NCBI RefSeq assembly: GCF_026151205.1
Contig: NC_087072.1
Span: 19,744,103-19,808,102, forward strand
Source of the DNA: Bolinopsis microptera
Taxonomy: Eukaryota; Ctenophora; Tentaculata; Lobata; Bolinopsidae
Direction: 5' to 3'
DNA: 64,000 nt
Shown piece after piece: positions 10,737 through 24,300 of this stretch; the first letter of the stretch is position 1, and every line of letters begins with the position of its first letter. The notes beneath the pieces are model-generated. The model saw nothing but the letters and a program-made list of their open reading frames with translations. It did not search any database and had not been told where the DNA came from. Both the position numbers and the translations under genes were made by a program.

Positions 10737-13400
10737 GTTAACTTTGTTATTTGCTCTAGCTCTGCTGTTAGTTTGCTGTCACATTTGTTTGAGGGGTTAA
10801 ATGAGAAACAGAGGAAAGTGGATATTTTTCCTCGTAATTTAAGGCCACCCTTGATCCAAAAAAATGGTCAACCCAGTTGAACTTGAAGCCAAGGGTGGCC
10901 ATATGGCCACATCTGCAGAGGCGTGGTACCAGGTACACAACTTACGTAATTCATGGACTGGAGTTTGAAATGGGATGACTCGTTGATATTATAAGTACAA
11001 CACTTTGCTGTGGAAACGTTGTGAAACCTCTGATTTCTTGAGAACTTTTTGCAGCGGCTCGGAAGGTTATTGTTAAGTGCTGACAGTTTTTAACTGCTTT
11101 GTTTCATATCTCGCGGCATTTTGTATTATAGCTAGCTTGACGTATTCACAAAGTATCATTCGCCTAGTTTTTGTATTTATAGCGAAAAAAGTCATTTTAA
11201 TTTCAACTTCACGTTTTCTTTACACTTACAGCCATTAATTACATTTCGTGCAGACCCCATAGACCAAGCTGACAGCTTGCTGCTAATTTTTGGGGCTGTA
11301 TGTGGAATTCCTTCGGTCTAGAAGAAAATCTAAACTCTGTAAGCGGTGACATTGCGTACGTGTTATTAATTGAGTTTTCCGTTTTCAGTTTTGGCGTAGG
11401 CATATGGAACTGACCTTTGAAGTACGCGGCCTAATATATTCTTTTAAGTCTTCGTTCCACGAATCGTCGGTACAGTATGATTTATAAAGAACATGATTGC
11501 ATGTTTATCCTTATTTCGACTAACGTCTAATTCGAACCCACCCGCCTGAATTTCTGTGGCTGAACAAATTTCAAAATTTTAAATATTTGTACTCATCAGA
11601 AAATATTAAACAGCCTTATTTAGTAATCTTGACTTATTCACTTCGTTCAAAAATGTCACGCATTCCGTCGCATATGCTTGAAGGTTGATAACGTTGGTTT
11701 TCTAATTCCTCCACTTTACTTTTTGGATGTTTATTCGAGTACGGATCGACTAGTAGTAGTACCCTAATTTTGTTAGGACCAGGAGGGCTTAACCACATGC
11801 ACAGTAAAATTTATTAATTTGTCATCACGATTAAATTTAGCATTTTTTTCTTAAAAGAGAGCTGGAAGTGAGAGGGCCCAGATCACAAAACCTTGGTCGT
11901 GTAATGAGAGGTAGCAGAACAGCTGACAAGCCGAATAATTTAAAAATTTTACAGGTTATAAAAATTTTACAGGTAGGTACTAAAACCATCAAAGTTGAAG
12001 CAGATCAATTCCAAATAATCATTCAAGCACTAAAAAATGCATGTGTAATACTTATGGAAAGCGTGTCACAGTCCTCTACTTAGCATCCAGCTCACAGTAC
12101 TTATTACTAATCTGACAATGTGGTTTTGCGGTTTATTTTTGCGGCAGCTGCTCGACCGCCGTGACCCTCGTTTTAACAGTCTAGATAACTCATAACTGTA
12201 ACTTCGCCTGCACGCATACAGTTTGAGTGCGGACATGCCAGTGAAGGAAGTATCGAAGGAAGGTTCTTGCTCGGCCATTACATGTGATAGTTCAAATCAA
12301 ACAGTTTTTAAAGACACATGATTTTCCTGCAATACGACAATCGGACAGCTTTGTTGTGGTTTCGTTCGCTTGTTGAAGAATGTCGGAGGAAAGTGGAAGA
12401 TGGCGTATCGTGAGGAAGGGCACGTTTGACTAACTCTAAACACTGTATTGACGATTCTATGTCCATTGAATTTGATGTACCGTTATCAGTTCACATGATC
12501 CAGAGAGCGATCAAGACTTCAATACGGCAAAGAAAATTTACGTATGCTTCACGTTTGTTCTAGAAAATCTATTTTTCAAATAAAAGCAGGAGTGTCGCGG
12601 GACAAGGCAAGTTAAGCTTTTTATTTGCGGTCAATAGTTTAAATAGGAGCTTAGTATCGTTTGCTTATCAGCTCGGAATATTATGACGATCACGAATATT
12701 TCAAATAAAAAAGCTTTGTATGTAATTTATCTGGTGTCCAGTTTGTCCAAGTATATGACCATATGTCACTGCATATGTTACCGCGCTACCAAAATAGGCT
12801 GAATATTTTAACAAAGCCCGTAGGGAGAATTCTACTGGCCGTTGAGTCTTGACAGGGCCGAGGACAACAGCTCCGAGCTGCATTACTGTCAATTGTCATG
12901 TATGTGACAGGGAAGGGGAAGACCAGTAACTGTTTTAAAGTCGTTAAGATGTGATCCGCTTTTCTTCCAATGTTGCTCTAGTTAATACTTGCTCTTCCCT
13001 TCCATTAGCTCATCGACCAGAAGTACTGCTGGCCCTGGCAAGCTGGTAATTAGCAGCCTTTTAACAACCGACACGAGCAGAGTGCATCGTTTTAAGTGAA
13101 CCAAACCGTCTCATTGCCAGACTAAAAGCTGTATAAAGCAGATAGCAAAGTCCTTAAAATAGAGTACATTATCTCACTATCTTGCCGGCAGAACCCATGA
13201 TCAGTGTTAAAATTAGTTTCTGGTCCTCTTTATACTTTTATCGGCGATCGACACATTGATATTTTCATTTCTGTTGTTAACAGCAGTTATAATGTGATAA
13301 AAGCCCTGTCCTTTGACTGGACATATCATTATCATAGCTTAATATAACTTAGTAATTTTTTAGTTCACTTAAAGTCTAAATGCCCTGCTTTAAGTACGTG
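10737..13400. other. Long non-coding stretch with no clear gene
   Basis: Nothing here could be tied to a known family. One plus-strand frame at 11868-12083 follows an AAAAG acceptor-like site and encodes a short basic peptide with a repeated KILQV element, but it has no homology cue and no partner exon. I read the interval as intergenic. Confidence 0.35.
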
Positions 13401-13404
13401 CTTA

Positions 13405-13800
13405 GTTTGATTCATTTATTTATTTGTTTGTTATTCTGGTTTCCTTGTGTGCACGCCCCAGGCACAGGTCATTGAGGTTAGCATTTGTCACTTGTCCGGC
13501 GACAAAGGTCATCTACCCAATACCCAAAATGTGGGACCTAACCAGAACTAGGTGCTAGGTCACTCCACTTAACAGCTATCGCATTTCTTGCATATTTTGT
13601 TGCCACTGATGACCAGGAGTGAACGTGGTAGCGAAGATGGTCCGGTGTAGGAGGTTCAGCACAAAACTTTTTCCCAGACGGTAAACACTTTTCCCGGGCC
13701 TGAGTCACAACAGTCACCAGGCAGAGCTGGATATTAGGGGTGCTGTCCGGGCCAGGCTAACGCACCACATTCGACCCCCGCTTTGATAGTGATACAATTA
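13405..13800 (-). repeat. Possible SINE-like dispersed element
   Basis: Read on the minus strand, a GC-richer block of about 350 bp ends in a simple AAACAAATAAATAAATGAATC-type tail, as many short retroposons do. Its base composition differs from the flanks. No clear Pol III box pair was found and no second copy was recognised in the window, so the call is tentative. Confidence 0.3.
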
Positions 13801-14643
13801 CAATTTATGAAATTAAAAACAGATGCTCGAAAGAGACAGTACAAAGGGGGGCGAGTTCCGGCCTGGGCCGCCTAATCTTACATCACACCTTCCTCCTTCC
13901 TTTGTACGATCTCTTTCCTAGACAAAGGATTTGATTAGGTCTCTAATAAATAACATTTAAGGAGGAGCACAAAGATCGTTAAAGAAGACAAGTGATTTAG
14001 CTTTTGGCCGCTGGTACTTGATGCTATTTCACCCGATATTTCTGGTTATTCCACGGAACTTTCGGCGAAGGTCCAAGTTCATCCTCATTTCAATTAGCAG
14101 CCCGGAGAGCAGGTATTCAGGCCAGCTGCTGGCAGCCCCACTTCAACCATGGTTCATCCACTCGTGATCCCGTTAGCCAATAACCAGGACAATTTTGTGG
14201 GTAGTATAAATTTAGGGACCACTCGCCGACTCTCTCCAGAGGTTTGTTGTTCATTTCGATCGTCGACGTGTTCCGTACCTACCTTTTCTAGTAGTAGTGT
14301 CCTGTTTCCTTCCTGGAATGTTTGAATTGACATGTCGATTGTCAAAATAGATGACAATTGACGCAGGCCCCTGTAACGAAACCGGGCATCCAAATTTATA
14401 AGACGCACTAAATTTAACTCTTTTTATACTTTTATATATGTTGGCAAGTAGCCTGGCGATACTGAACTGATTCGCCATTACTAGGCACGAGTATTATACA
14501 GGCAGGGGTATATAGCAAGAGTCAGGACCACCAAGTACAGGCCGACCTCTCTCACAATGTTTTAAACGGTAGTAGCTGTTGGCAGCTAGTAGGACGTTAA
14601 ATCACTATGTTGCCCGAGTACTGCTGCTTTGTTTCGCTTGTAG

Positions 14644-14693
14644 GTGTAGAACCTTCTGAAACTGTGGAAATTGACGTTCCTGACGAGTTGTTG
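14644..14693 (+). other. Possible exon resembling the repeat module of the 3.2-7.9 kb gene
   Basis: After a TTGTAG acceptor the sequence reads VEPSETVEIDVPDELL in the same entry phase as the [15 protein letters not shown] exons, then reaches a GTATGC donor. If read further it continues VCGG, matching the end of those modules, but the GTGAGT donor used there is replaced by GGATAT. It could be a decayed or diverged relative; the resemblance is short. Confidence 0.25.
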
Positions 14694-15878
14694 GTATGCG
14701 GAGGATATTTTCGGCGGATCCTCAAAAACACGGTAAAATCTTTATCAGTCTGACGTTGTGTCACTCAACACTGGTAGGAGAGTGGCATGTGAAACACGTG
14801 CAAGCAGGATGAACCTACGACCTGTACCCAGCGGTAACATCTTCCCAACCTAGACACAAATTAATTGGGGTGGGATTTGGGAGATGTTTGTGCCAGGCCA
14901 CCCGGCCTTCTTCGTAGGGTAGGATTGAGCTAGAATAACAATAACCATCTGCAGGGTACAGGTTAATTTGAAGGGCGATATGGCGTACCGGCAGGTGGCA
15001 CGTAGCAAATTTCATTTCGTGGAATTTCCTAACAATTTGATACTTATAACTCGAATATATTGTAGATATGGGTATTAGCTTGGCATATGGCCATAACTCC
15101 GGGCATCTTTTGGCTAGGTGAGCATGACGTTACCTAATTCATTACAGGGTTCTGTCTATTTTACTAAACTATGTTGTATTGTTGTAGGTCTCATCTTCAC
15201 TGAACTTCATTTACTTATATTGATAGTAGTATTGATATCAGTTTAAAGTCACAATAAGTCACGTAAAATTATTATCTTTTACTGTGGTTTAGAAGTCTAG
15301 ACCGCTTATAAAATCGAAATGTTGTCGAATACAGTTCGATTTTATTGTATTTTTATTTAACATATTCCATTTAACAATGTATTCCATTCAACATACTGGG
15401 CCGATATTATTGTTATAAAAACGGAGAGACAAATTAGTGGCCGAATGTTTTAAACCCCATAATCGTGTCAAGAATAAATTGAGTGAAAATTGAAGATGGA
15501 CAAGTCTTGACACGTTATTTCTGCAGCTGTTAAAGTGTCATAAATACCTTGTCGACATGATCTGATAAAACTCCTCCTATATTTACTCTCATTTTTCTTT
15601 CAAAAGCTCGATCTGTTACCAGGGAAAGTTTGCAAGCTTTCAGTTATAATTAATTTCTCGTAAAAATTAAAGTTCTCTAACAGTTTCCTACTAATGACTG
15701 TTCCACGTACTCGACAAGTTTAATGCTGGTCGTCATTTGGCCAGCTACCTCAACGAAGTCCACGTGTCTACCATTTTCGGCCTGCTTTGATCTGATCTCA
15801 GTTGAATTCTCTACGTATCGAGGTAGCGGTGCCAGTAGTCATTGACAAGGCCGCATATCCCCAGCTTGCTCAACTAAT

Positions 15879-16290
15879 TTAGCTGATCCTGTCCAATATT
15901 TCTGCCTGAATGTCGCAATCTTCGCTGTTATATAAAGTTGCTGCTGCATGGAGCCACGGTATTGCACCATTTAAAATCAAAGGGATATTTAATATTCTCT
16001 CGGCATACTGCTCCCTACCACGCACACCATCTTGTATCACCACAAAACTGACATTTCTTTCTGATATACCAATAATATTTGACCCTCTGCAAAGTAAGGT
16101 TGATAGCGACATCACGTGACCCCCGCCATTTGGAAGCATGCCAAGGCAATAAGATTCCTTTCATCTGACAGCTCAATGACTTTACTTTCTGATTATGTTC
16201 GAAATTTGAAGCATCACCGGGCCAGTTCCATAGCATCACAAAACATTGGTCACGGTATATCTCTCGGGCTTCAGTACGTGGCGACATTTC
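15879..16290 (-). other. Unrecognised overlapping open frames, possibly a decayed coding fragment
   Basis: Two minus-strand frames overlap here: 15879-16139 (86 aa) and 16015-16287 (90 aa). The first is uninterrupted and of ordinary composition (contains GREQYAERILNIPLILNGA). They may be one frameshifted fragment of a mobile-element protein, but no diagnostic motif is seen. Confidence 0.25.
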
Positions 16291-16719
16291 CCGACGCGAT
16301 CAACACGTCATGCGTCAACTCCGTTTAAAGTTGACCGTCACCAAAAATTTGGACTGTTTTTAAGTAGGCTTCAGGCCTAGTAAAGTCCTCAGAGACACCC
16401 CTTTTATGGTAATTCTTCATGCATACAACGGGATTGAACAAATTAGATAGAATCCCACAAATTAAGTAACATCTTTGCTTAGGATAGATGAGTCTTTACG
16501 AATTCTAGACATGTTTAGGGATTCCAGACATATCTCAGCTTTCAGCTAATTTTGTCGTAAAGATCATAAATTCATCAAACGGTTAAAGTCACCACAATTG
16601 ATTTTTGAACCGAGGTCAATTATTTGGGTCAGCGGTCAATTTATTCGATTATTTCGCCCTTTGTTTGAAACTTTTCTGACAATTTCAGGACGTTTGACGT
16701 CTAAGTTTTTTTAGCTCTC

Positions 16720-16775
16720 TTCCGCTCTCTCTCGCTCTCTCTCGCTCTCTCTAGCTCTCTCTCTCTATATATATA
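16720..16775. repeat. CT/TCGC microsatellite followed by a TA run
   Basis: Repeated CTCTCTCTCG and CTCTCTCTAG units run into TATATATATA. It lies about 130 bp upstream of the NC1 gene start, in its likely promoter or 5' UTR. Confidence 0.85.
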
Positions 16776-16904
16776 AGTACATACCACATGTTTCCAATCG
16801 TCAGTTTTGAATTCCTATATATAGTTATGGCAGTTGTACGTCGATGACTTGACCTGTAAAAATCGTTCGACCAAGTATTTTGCCACTAAACTCACTAAGT
16901 AATT

Positions 16905-19896
16905 ATGCTCGTCAATAAATTGTACTCTTCACTCAGAAATACAGCTATGTTTTTGTTGCTGATCAGCGCCGTTTTGGGTGGAGTTTACGGGATCATGGAC
17001 CTGAAGGACGCTCAACAGGATACTTCCTACGACAACAAGTATCCATACCCGCGAGAACCACGCAGTGGAACCACGGCTGGAGGTGAGACTTGTATCTGAT
17101 TTTATAGTTTATTCCACCATGAATAGTGTATTAACTCATTTGCCGTTAGTCTCGTGCATGACGTGCCTAGTGAAACAGCAGCGTTGTATTCTAATCTTAA
17201 AATTATCGGATAATATCTTGTTGTCTGTAATCGTTACTTTAACTGCTCCATTTTTGCGGATTTAATATTAATCAGCTCATGAGTCACGTAAGAAATTGTG
17301 CTTTTGCAGAATTTATTGCTTCGTTAATGTTACTGTTATAGCTGTTTAGTGTCTATAAATATGTATTTATACTAATATGAATATCCTATAGTTCTATTCT
17401 CTCTAATATCCTACCCAATAGATTATGTTTTGTTGCATAATGGAATTATATACAATAATGAAATTCAAATCCAAGACTGAGCTGTAATAATCCACCGACA
17501 AGGGTAGAAGTAGATTTGAATGTCTATATTCTGTGAATACCTGGTAACTAAGCTATAGCATTAGCTATAAAAACTAATTACTTCAGATTTCCGAGTGCTG
17601 GCCAGACTAGCACTACTGGAGAACAAGATCGAGGGAGTTGAAGCTGACTACGGATACGGCAAGATATTCGCCATGCACCTCCAGTCTAACGAGACACCCG
17701 TGTGTCCAGTGGGAACCTTCAAGCTCTGGGTCGGATACTCTCTTGTCAAAGCTTTCGTGAGTCTGCCCTTATAATCTTGTCTAGCTAAGAATTAGGAAGA
17801 ATGTTTTTAAAAAGTGGTGATGATGTTTATGTCATTATTCTTGATTTGATTTGATTTTAGCCTCATCTTATCGTATTTTAGTATTTCGCCTTAAGTCTGG
17901 TCCCATTAAACTCTGAGGGACATGATATCGTCTAGTCATCTAATTTGGGTATCGGCTTCAAAATATTGGGACAATAGGACGCCGGGATATGTATTTAAAT
18001 GTGGCAAAATCATTACTAATAAACTATAAATTCAGACTGAGTTGCCATCCAAACAAAGTATCTTATCTTAGTTATAAGAAATATTCGCACCAGCCACCAA
18101 GCATCATATTAAGATTCATGAATTTGGTTAGTCATTTGGGTCAGATGAATTTGGCTAAGCTGCAGAAACCTATTGCATCGTACTTGAGGAGCTATTTCCA
18201 TTAAGGGAATGGATTACTTCATGAAAATGGCTCCATAAAACTATCACGCCAGAGCTTACAATTCCAGAAATGGTTTTAACTGAGGATTCATCACGTACCG
18301 TTCGTGCAACAAGGAATGAAGGAACCAGAAATTGAAATGGAAATGAAAAAAAAACTAATTCAACCTTTATCAATTAAACAGACCGTAAATCGATAAAAGT
18401 GGGAGAATTAATTAAGCGGAGTAATTTGATACATGTAGAAATGGGAGGGGATTGGGTCCTGGCTCGGGTAACATGATCAAGATCCGATTAAAATGGATTG
18501 GAATTCTGGGTATTTAACAAACTATTTCTAGAGACATAACACATCAAATACTCTAGGACGGTTCTGGATACATAGATCTGTCAGACCCTGGCTCCTGCAT
18601 GAGGAAATTTGATCCTGTACCTCACGTCCTGTGTCGTGGAAGAAAGTGTAGACTCAGAGGAAACAACTGGAAATCAACATGGCTTTGGAACAGGTATTGA
18701 AAATCAACATCTTGAATTTTCCTGATTCCAGCATATTCCGCCGAGCAAAACTTTTCAATTCTTCAAAAACTATATCGTACTGAAATTGTAAAACATAAAC
18801 TTAAAGTTTCCTTATCCTATTCTCTATTTTTCAATGAAAACTAAGAAAATTAAACCTACAGGAACCCCCACAATCGTAACGGAGAGATAATGGCTAGTCG
18901 ATGTAGCGTCTGTGAGAGCGCCAAGACTCTTCTCGTCGTCCACTCTCAGAACGAGACTGTGCCAGACTGTCCCATGGGATACACCTCTCAACACTTCTGG
19001 TCCGGGTTCAGTTTCATATCGGTTAGTTCGGACACTCAGTTATCATGTTAATGATCTTCGACTCCAAATTGCATGGCAATTGGCAATCCTTGTATTTTGA
19101 TAATTCCGATAACCACTATCATAAATCATTATACATGCGTGTACATTGTACAGTGTACATACTAAACTGAACAAAGATAACGCGCTGTCTAGCGTTAAGT
19201 ATAGTCAATCTCTAAAAAGTTCTCATACATCATACGTCTTATTATAATACCGTAAAAGTATAAAAACAGTCAATTTTTCAGGCTGGTCAGTCTGGAAAAG
19301 TGAGTCTCTCCTCGATTGGCAGCTGTCTCCCTTACTTCGAGTCCTCTCCCTTCATTGAATGCAACGGTCACAACGAGTGCAGGGTTAGTTCCATTTCAAT
19401 AAATATTTTCTATTTTTCAGTCAAGTTTTATGATTTAGGAGTAGCTGGATTAATTCCTGATTCAATAGTTTGATGCTTATAAAAACATAGGGCACGTTGA
19501 TGTTATGTGGTCTATAATTTTAATAAAGATAGTGCACATTTTTTCTCCGATTCAAGAAAAAAAACCACTTACTACTTAGGATTAGGAACACTTGGGGTGC
19601 CACATTTTGCTTAACAAAATAAAAATGAGAAAAATTAACACTTAAACCTATCGAGGTTAAATTTAACGGAGTCATAAACTATTCTTCATCTTTATCAACA
19701 GGTGGTTCAAGCATCCAATGTGTGGCTGAGAGTGGCACACAAGGAAGGAGGAAAGAACACCCACTCTCGGGATACAATCAGTGCCAAGGAAGCGTGGAGG
19801 AAGATCAGCAGATGTCGGATCTGTGCTCTGTACACCCCAACCTTGTGGCCGAGGGACAGGCACCCCATCGGTGAGGAGCATAACGGCTTCAAATAG
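16905..19896 (+). CDS. Secreted collagen IV-type NC1 domain protein lacking Gly-X-Y repeats
   Basis: Six exons (16905-17082, 17587-17756, 18557-18693, 18862-19021, 19282-19383, 19702-19896) join with matching phases to give 313 aa. An N-terminal hydrophobic segment (MFLLLISAVLGGVYG, Met at 16947 or the upstream Met at 16905) is a likely signal peptide. A short helical-looking stretch follows, then two tandem C4 (NC1) subdomains. Landmarks of the first half are VCPVGTFKLWVGYS, GSCMRKFDPVPHVLC and SRCSVCE. Those of the second are DCPMGY, FWSGFSF, GSCLPYFESSPFIEC and SRCRIC. All twelve NC1 cysteines are present. In collagen IV this domain directs trimer and network assembly in basement membrane. 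No Gly-X-Y codons occur between signal and NC1, which is unusual. Spongin-like short-chain collagens and partial loci are alternatives. Domain call firm; function inferred. Confidence 0.9.
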
Positions 19897-21302
19897 GGCG
19901 GACACTTGTAGGACATTTAGGAACTGATACTAGGATTCTCTAGGACTATATCTTTTGATAGGCCTAACTAGAAGTTCGAAATTTAGGCCAGATCATAGAC
20001 CAGAGGCGCAACACGCCATGTTGGCATAACAGTGATTTTAAAGTTGCTATAATGCTCCCTGAATAGAGGCCAAAGTATGCTGGTGTAATGTATGCTATGA
20101 AAAAAGGTGTTCAGAATTTTAAGCTTCCCCGAGTATGACTCGGAGCCACGCACGATCTTGACTTGTTATTTATATTAGTAACGTTTAGTAATTTATATGT
20201 TTTGAAATCTCAATAGGTGTAACATAGTAGTTTAAAATTAATTATACGGTGGATTTATTTACGAATTTCTTCATGTGTGACTGACGATCACTGTAAATTA
20301 AACTTGTGAAGGCCTGCTTGAGAAGCAGGTCAATTTTTAGAGGTCTTTGAAAATGAGAGCAACGATTTAAAATTATGCAATTACTATGATGTTGCACATG
20401 AAGAAAGTCGAGTCACTCGTAATATAAGAGTTTTACGCTGTAATCGTTCTGGCCTTTAAACGAGTTCATGGTCATGAGCGTATAAATTTGAACAGTTTTC
20501 TATCAAGTCCGAAGCTATGAATGAAAATGCCTACCGTTAATGACTATTTTACGACCTATTTTCATGAAATTCCATCCCTAGTTTTAATAGGGCTATTGAT
20601 TTGCTATGATATGCAATGCTGTTATTTTTGTAACCTTATAGGTTCTCGAAATTTCCCCTTCCCTGTATAATATTTGTCTGGATGTTTCGTAAGTTTAGTT
20701 AGAGTTTTATTTGCTATGCAGCCGTATTCAAAGACTTGAATTTGAACTGATAGAAGACTAGAGGGACAATTCGTACAATTTTGTTCAGCTCATTCAAAAT
20801 AATAATTCCAAAATTCAAAGCTGAAATCTTCCCTTCAATAATTCTCGACTTCGATCAATTCAACTCAATCTTGCGATGTATTTAGCGATATTTTAACCTT
20901 CCCTACCCCCTTCACCTCCCACAATTCTAATAATTTAGTACAATTAGTATTTGTAAACGATTTTCTTAAATCACTAACATCGTGATATTATATGATCTAT
21001 TCAAATTGTGTTTTAAACCTAATAACAAAGTGTTTGATTAGTTTTACATATCAGAAAAGGGCGTATTCAATTAAAACATTGGCCATCTTATATAAGTCCC
21101 GTCTGTTTCTTCTAGACACGTGTTTAAGACAACTGAAAACGAATCACAAGTATGAAAACTCCCTAAAAATGCACGGGGTCTGTATTTAAAAAACGTGACA
21201 AAGTCTGACAATTATATAATATACACCATCACCACACCTTTTGGACAGATCTTTGACAGAAAATCCAAAATTAGCTCCTGCAGTCGCGTAATACAAATGA
21301 GG
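19897..21302. other. Intergenic region between the NC1 gene and the integrin gene
   Basis: The NC1 gene and the integrin gene converge here, so this interval should contain both 3' UTRs. Plus-strand frames near 20992-21189 and 21195-21623 have no family signal; the latter is the shadow of the integrin terminal exon. Confidence 0.45.
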
Positions 21303-24300
21303 TCACATGTTAAGCTCATCGCAGAGAGGGTTTCTAAATGCAAACTGAGCCTCGTCGTCCTCACTATCCTGAATGTACGGCTCAACAGCCAGATCATGGG
21401 AATCGTCCGTAACTTCGATGGTTACTCCGGGATTTTCTTGACCGTAAAATTCAGCGGGAGGTCTGTTCCGGTTAAAGAAGCCCACCTTGTAGAGGATGAT
21501 GACGATGAGGGAGAGGAAACACAGGCCACCTGTGATGGAGCCCACAATGATCCAGATACTCACTGGTCTAACCAAATCAGCAACTGCTATCACCTGAAGA
21601 GGAATAAGAACGGGCCCGGTTAAGCTGTTAGACGTCAGATCTGCTCCAGAGTCCTTGTTTGCGACCCACGCCCGGACGGATGCGTTGATCCGAATAGGTT
21701 CCTGAAATGTGAGCTCCCAAACGTAGGAAGTTAGCCTGATCCCCACAATGTCCTTAGTTAGTTTAGCTATGGTGCAGCTTATGTTAATGCAGTGCACATC
21801 ACGCCCGCACTCATAGGACACACGCTGAACAGTGTCTTCATCAGGTCGAGGGTCAGCTAGTAAGGAGTCCTGTATTTCTCCCAGTGTAGATGGTCGAGGT
21901 AATCGGGATGAACGTTTGGTCCTTTTTGTCTTACTAGCGGTGGGTACATTGTGGACATTCAGGAGGTCCACTTCGCAAACGATGTCGGTACTGGAATCAA
22001 CTTTATAAGGATAGATAAAATCCTCATTTTGAGTAGAGTTGAGAGCGAAGGGAACTTCAATTATCAACTCAAGATCATGCAGCTCACCCGGTCCGTAGTT
22101 TATAGGAAAGAATTGCGTTTCCAGAGCTCCACTTTTACTGATATCACTAACAAAGTTTACCTTCGTTTCTTTATCTCTTATCTAAAGTATAAGATGGGAA
22201 TTACATAAATTGCAAATTTGATTTTTCTATCGATATTTTTATTCTTATATCTTTATATACGGCCAAGATATTCCTTTATCACCTTAGAAGAATTTCTGAT
22301 AGGCTGAAACCAGATAAATACTCGTGTAGTTATAACCTACGGCTACAGGAAATTATTCGGGGTTTCAAGTATTTCTGACGTTATACTTTTGGCCTTTTTG
22401 GGGCTTCTCCACGAGCTGGATGAAATTAAACATCAGCTTTGTTGGAACAATCATTGGAAGCGAGATATGGCAACACGTGAACTATCTTCAATTATCTTAT
22501 TTTTTAAATGCTGATTTTTACGCGACACCCCGTGACGGTCACTGCGTAATACTAATTATCTGTACCAAGTTTTTAAAATGTCAACCAGAAATATCTCAAA
22601 CATATTTGTGTTTAATTTTCTCTGTGCCAATGTCAGAAGTAGAAAAATCCTGATTTTTTGACCTAATTAGGCTTCATTATACGTATCAAAGCCGTTTGAT
22701 AAAATCTTGAAACCTTGCCAACTTCCTGAAAAGCCATTATAGCCTGATGAATATAAGCATCAAGCACTGGCTGCTACAATAGGATACGAGTTGAGTCAGG
22801 CTCAAAATTCTATTCAATTATAAAATCTACCGTGGAGCAGTCCTTTAACATACCTCGAATGGAACTTTGTACCGGGAGGATGTTCCCTGAAGTTCTAACC
22901 GTGCTAGCCGTCTGAGGGTTATATTCTGTGTCATGACATTGTTGTCAGGGTGTTTGTCTTCACTGCCCTCTGTCACCAGTTCTGTTCGAATAATCACTTC
23001 TTTTGCACCCTGTTTTAAGTGTCGAGATTGTAATTTCAAGCAGGGTGAAAAGTAATAAAAGTTGGAGGATTGAACATGACAAATATTAACATTGTTAATA
23101 CTGATCAGTTACGAACCAAATTCTATTTCATTCACCTCAGCCTTAACTCCAGTAACTGAGTATTCCACAGAAAAGTTGAACTGTGTCTCATTGGTATCCA
23201 TCCGCTCATCCAAGCCACAGTAATAGTTCCCCTCCCTCACAGAGAAGGGGGTACATATCGACAGCTTCGTACCGTCTGCTCCTCTCACATTCTTAATGTA
23301 CATTGAAGCAGGCATGGTGATGAGAATGTGAGAACCGAAGGGTTTGCCCAGGGATATGTTTCTTGTGATACTGTAGTTGGACCAAATAAGTTCGTTGAAT
23401 CCCGGGTAGAGAACTCCAGCTCTAGTTCCGACCTCAGCCCTGATTAATTCCTCCGTGTTAAAAGTTATAAAACTGTGATTATAATTCCATATTTAGATTT
23501 TCTTCCATATTTAGAACGTTTCTCCTAGAGTAACACAATGGCGGCTTATGATATCTCACAAACGTAAAATCACCCCAGAAATCGTCAAAGTGCGTCTTAG
23601 AAGTCCTTTCAATCTCGTCAAAGTGCGTCTTATTAGTTTTTAAGAATTTATAGTTCAGGAATACTAATGATCTTATAGATGACGGATGACCAGGTTTTTA
23701 ATTTTTATTAGGAACAAGTCACCTCATTTACTGTCGATCATTCCAGAATAATCCACCCAACTTTTTGATAATAATCTTTGATCTTCGAGCTTTTACTCAT
23801 AATTTTCACACAATTCGGTTCTCATATTGACAGTCGTGTTGGAATAATATTGCGGTAAGTAAATATCTTAATGAATTATTACTTGAATATATTATGCATA
23901 GTAAAATCACTTAACACTACAAAATGACGCACTTGTCAAGGATAACTCCAGGGGATGCCAGTCTAAGGTCAGTTTCACAAGTAGCGTTAGCACATGCTGT
24001 TTTAATCTTAACCTGTAAAAAGAATTTTTAAACCATTAATGACAACAACCTGTTGCGCAAACAAAAGTATGATTTTTACGTCAGAGAGTATATTCTGGAT
24101 AAATTGAGCGGAAAGTCTTGATTTAAACACAAAACTGTTAAACTGAATGCTGTTCGGTTCTTTGAAATCCAGTTCTCTCGAATTGGAAGTGTCACTTCTA
24201 TTTCAGTATGTAATTGGTGATAAGTTGATATTTATAATAGCTGCTATTCGACCTGTGATATAGCGTAGGGATACCGAGAAACGTTCAGAGCCAATCTATT

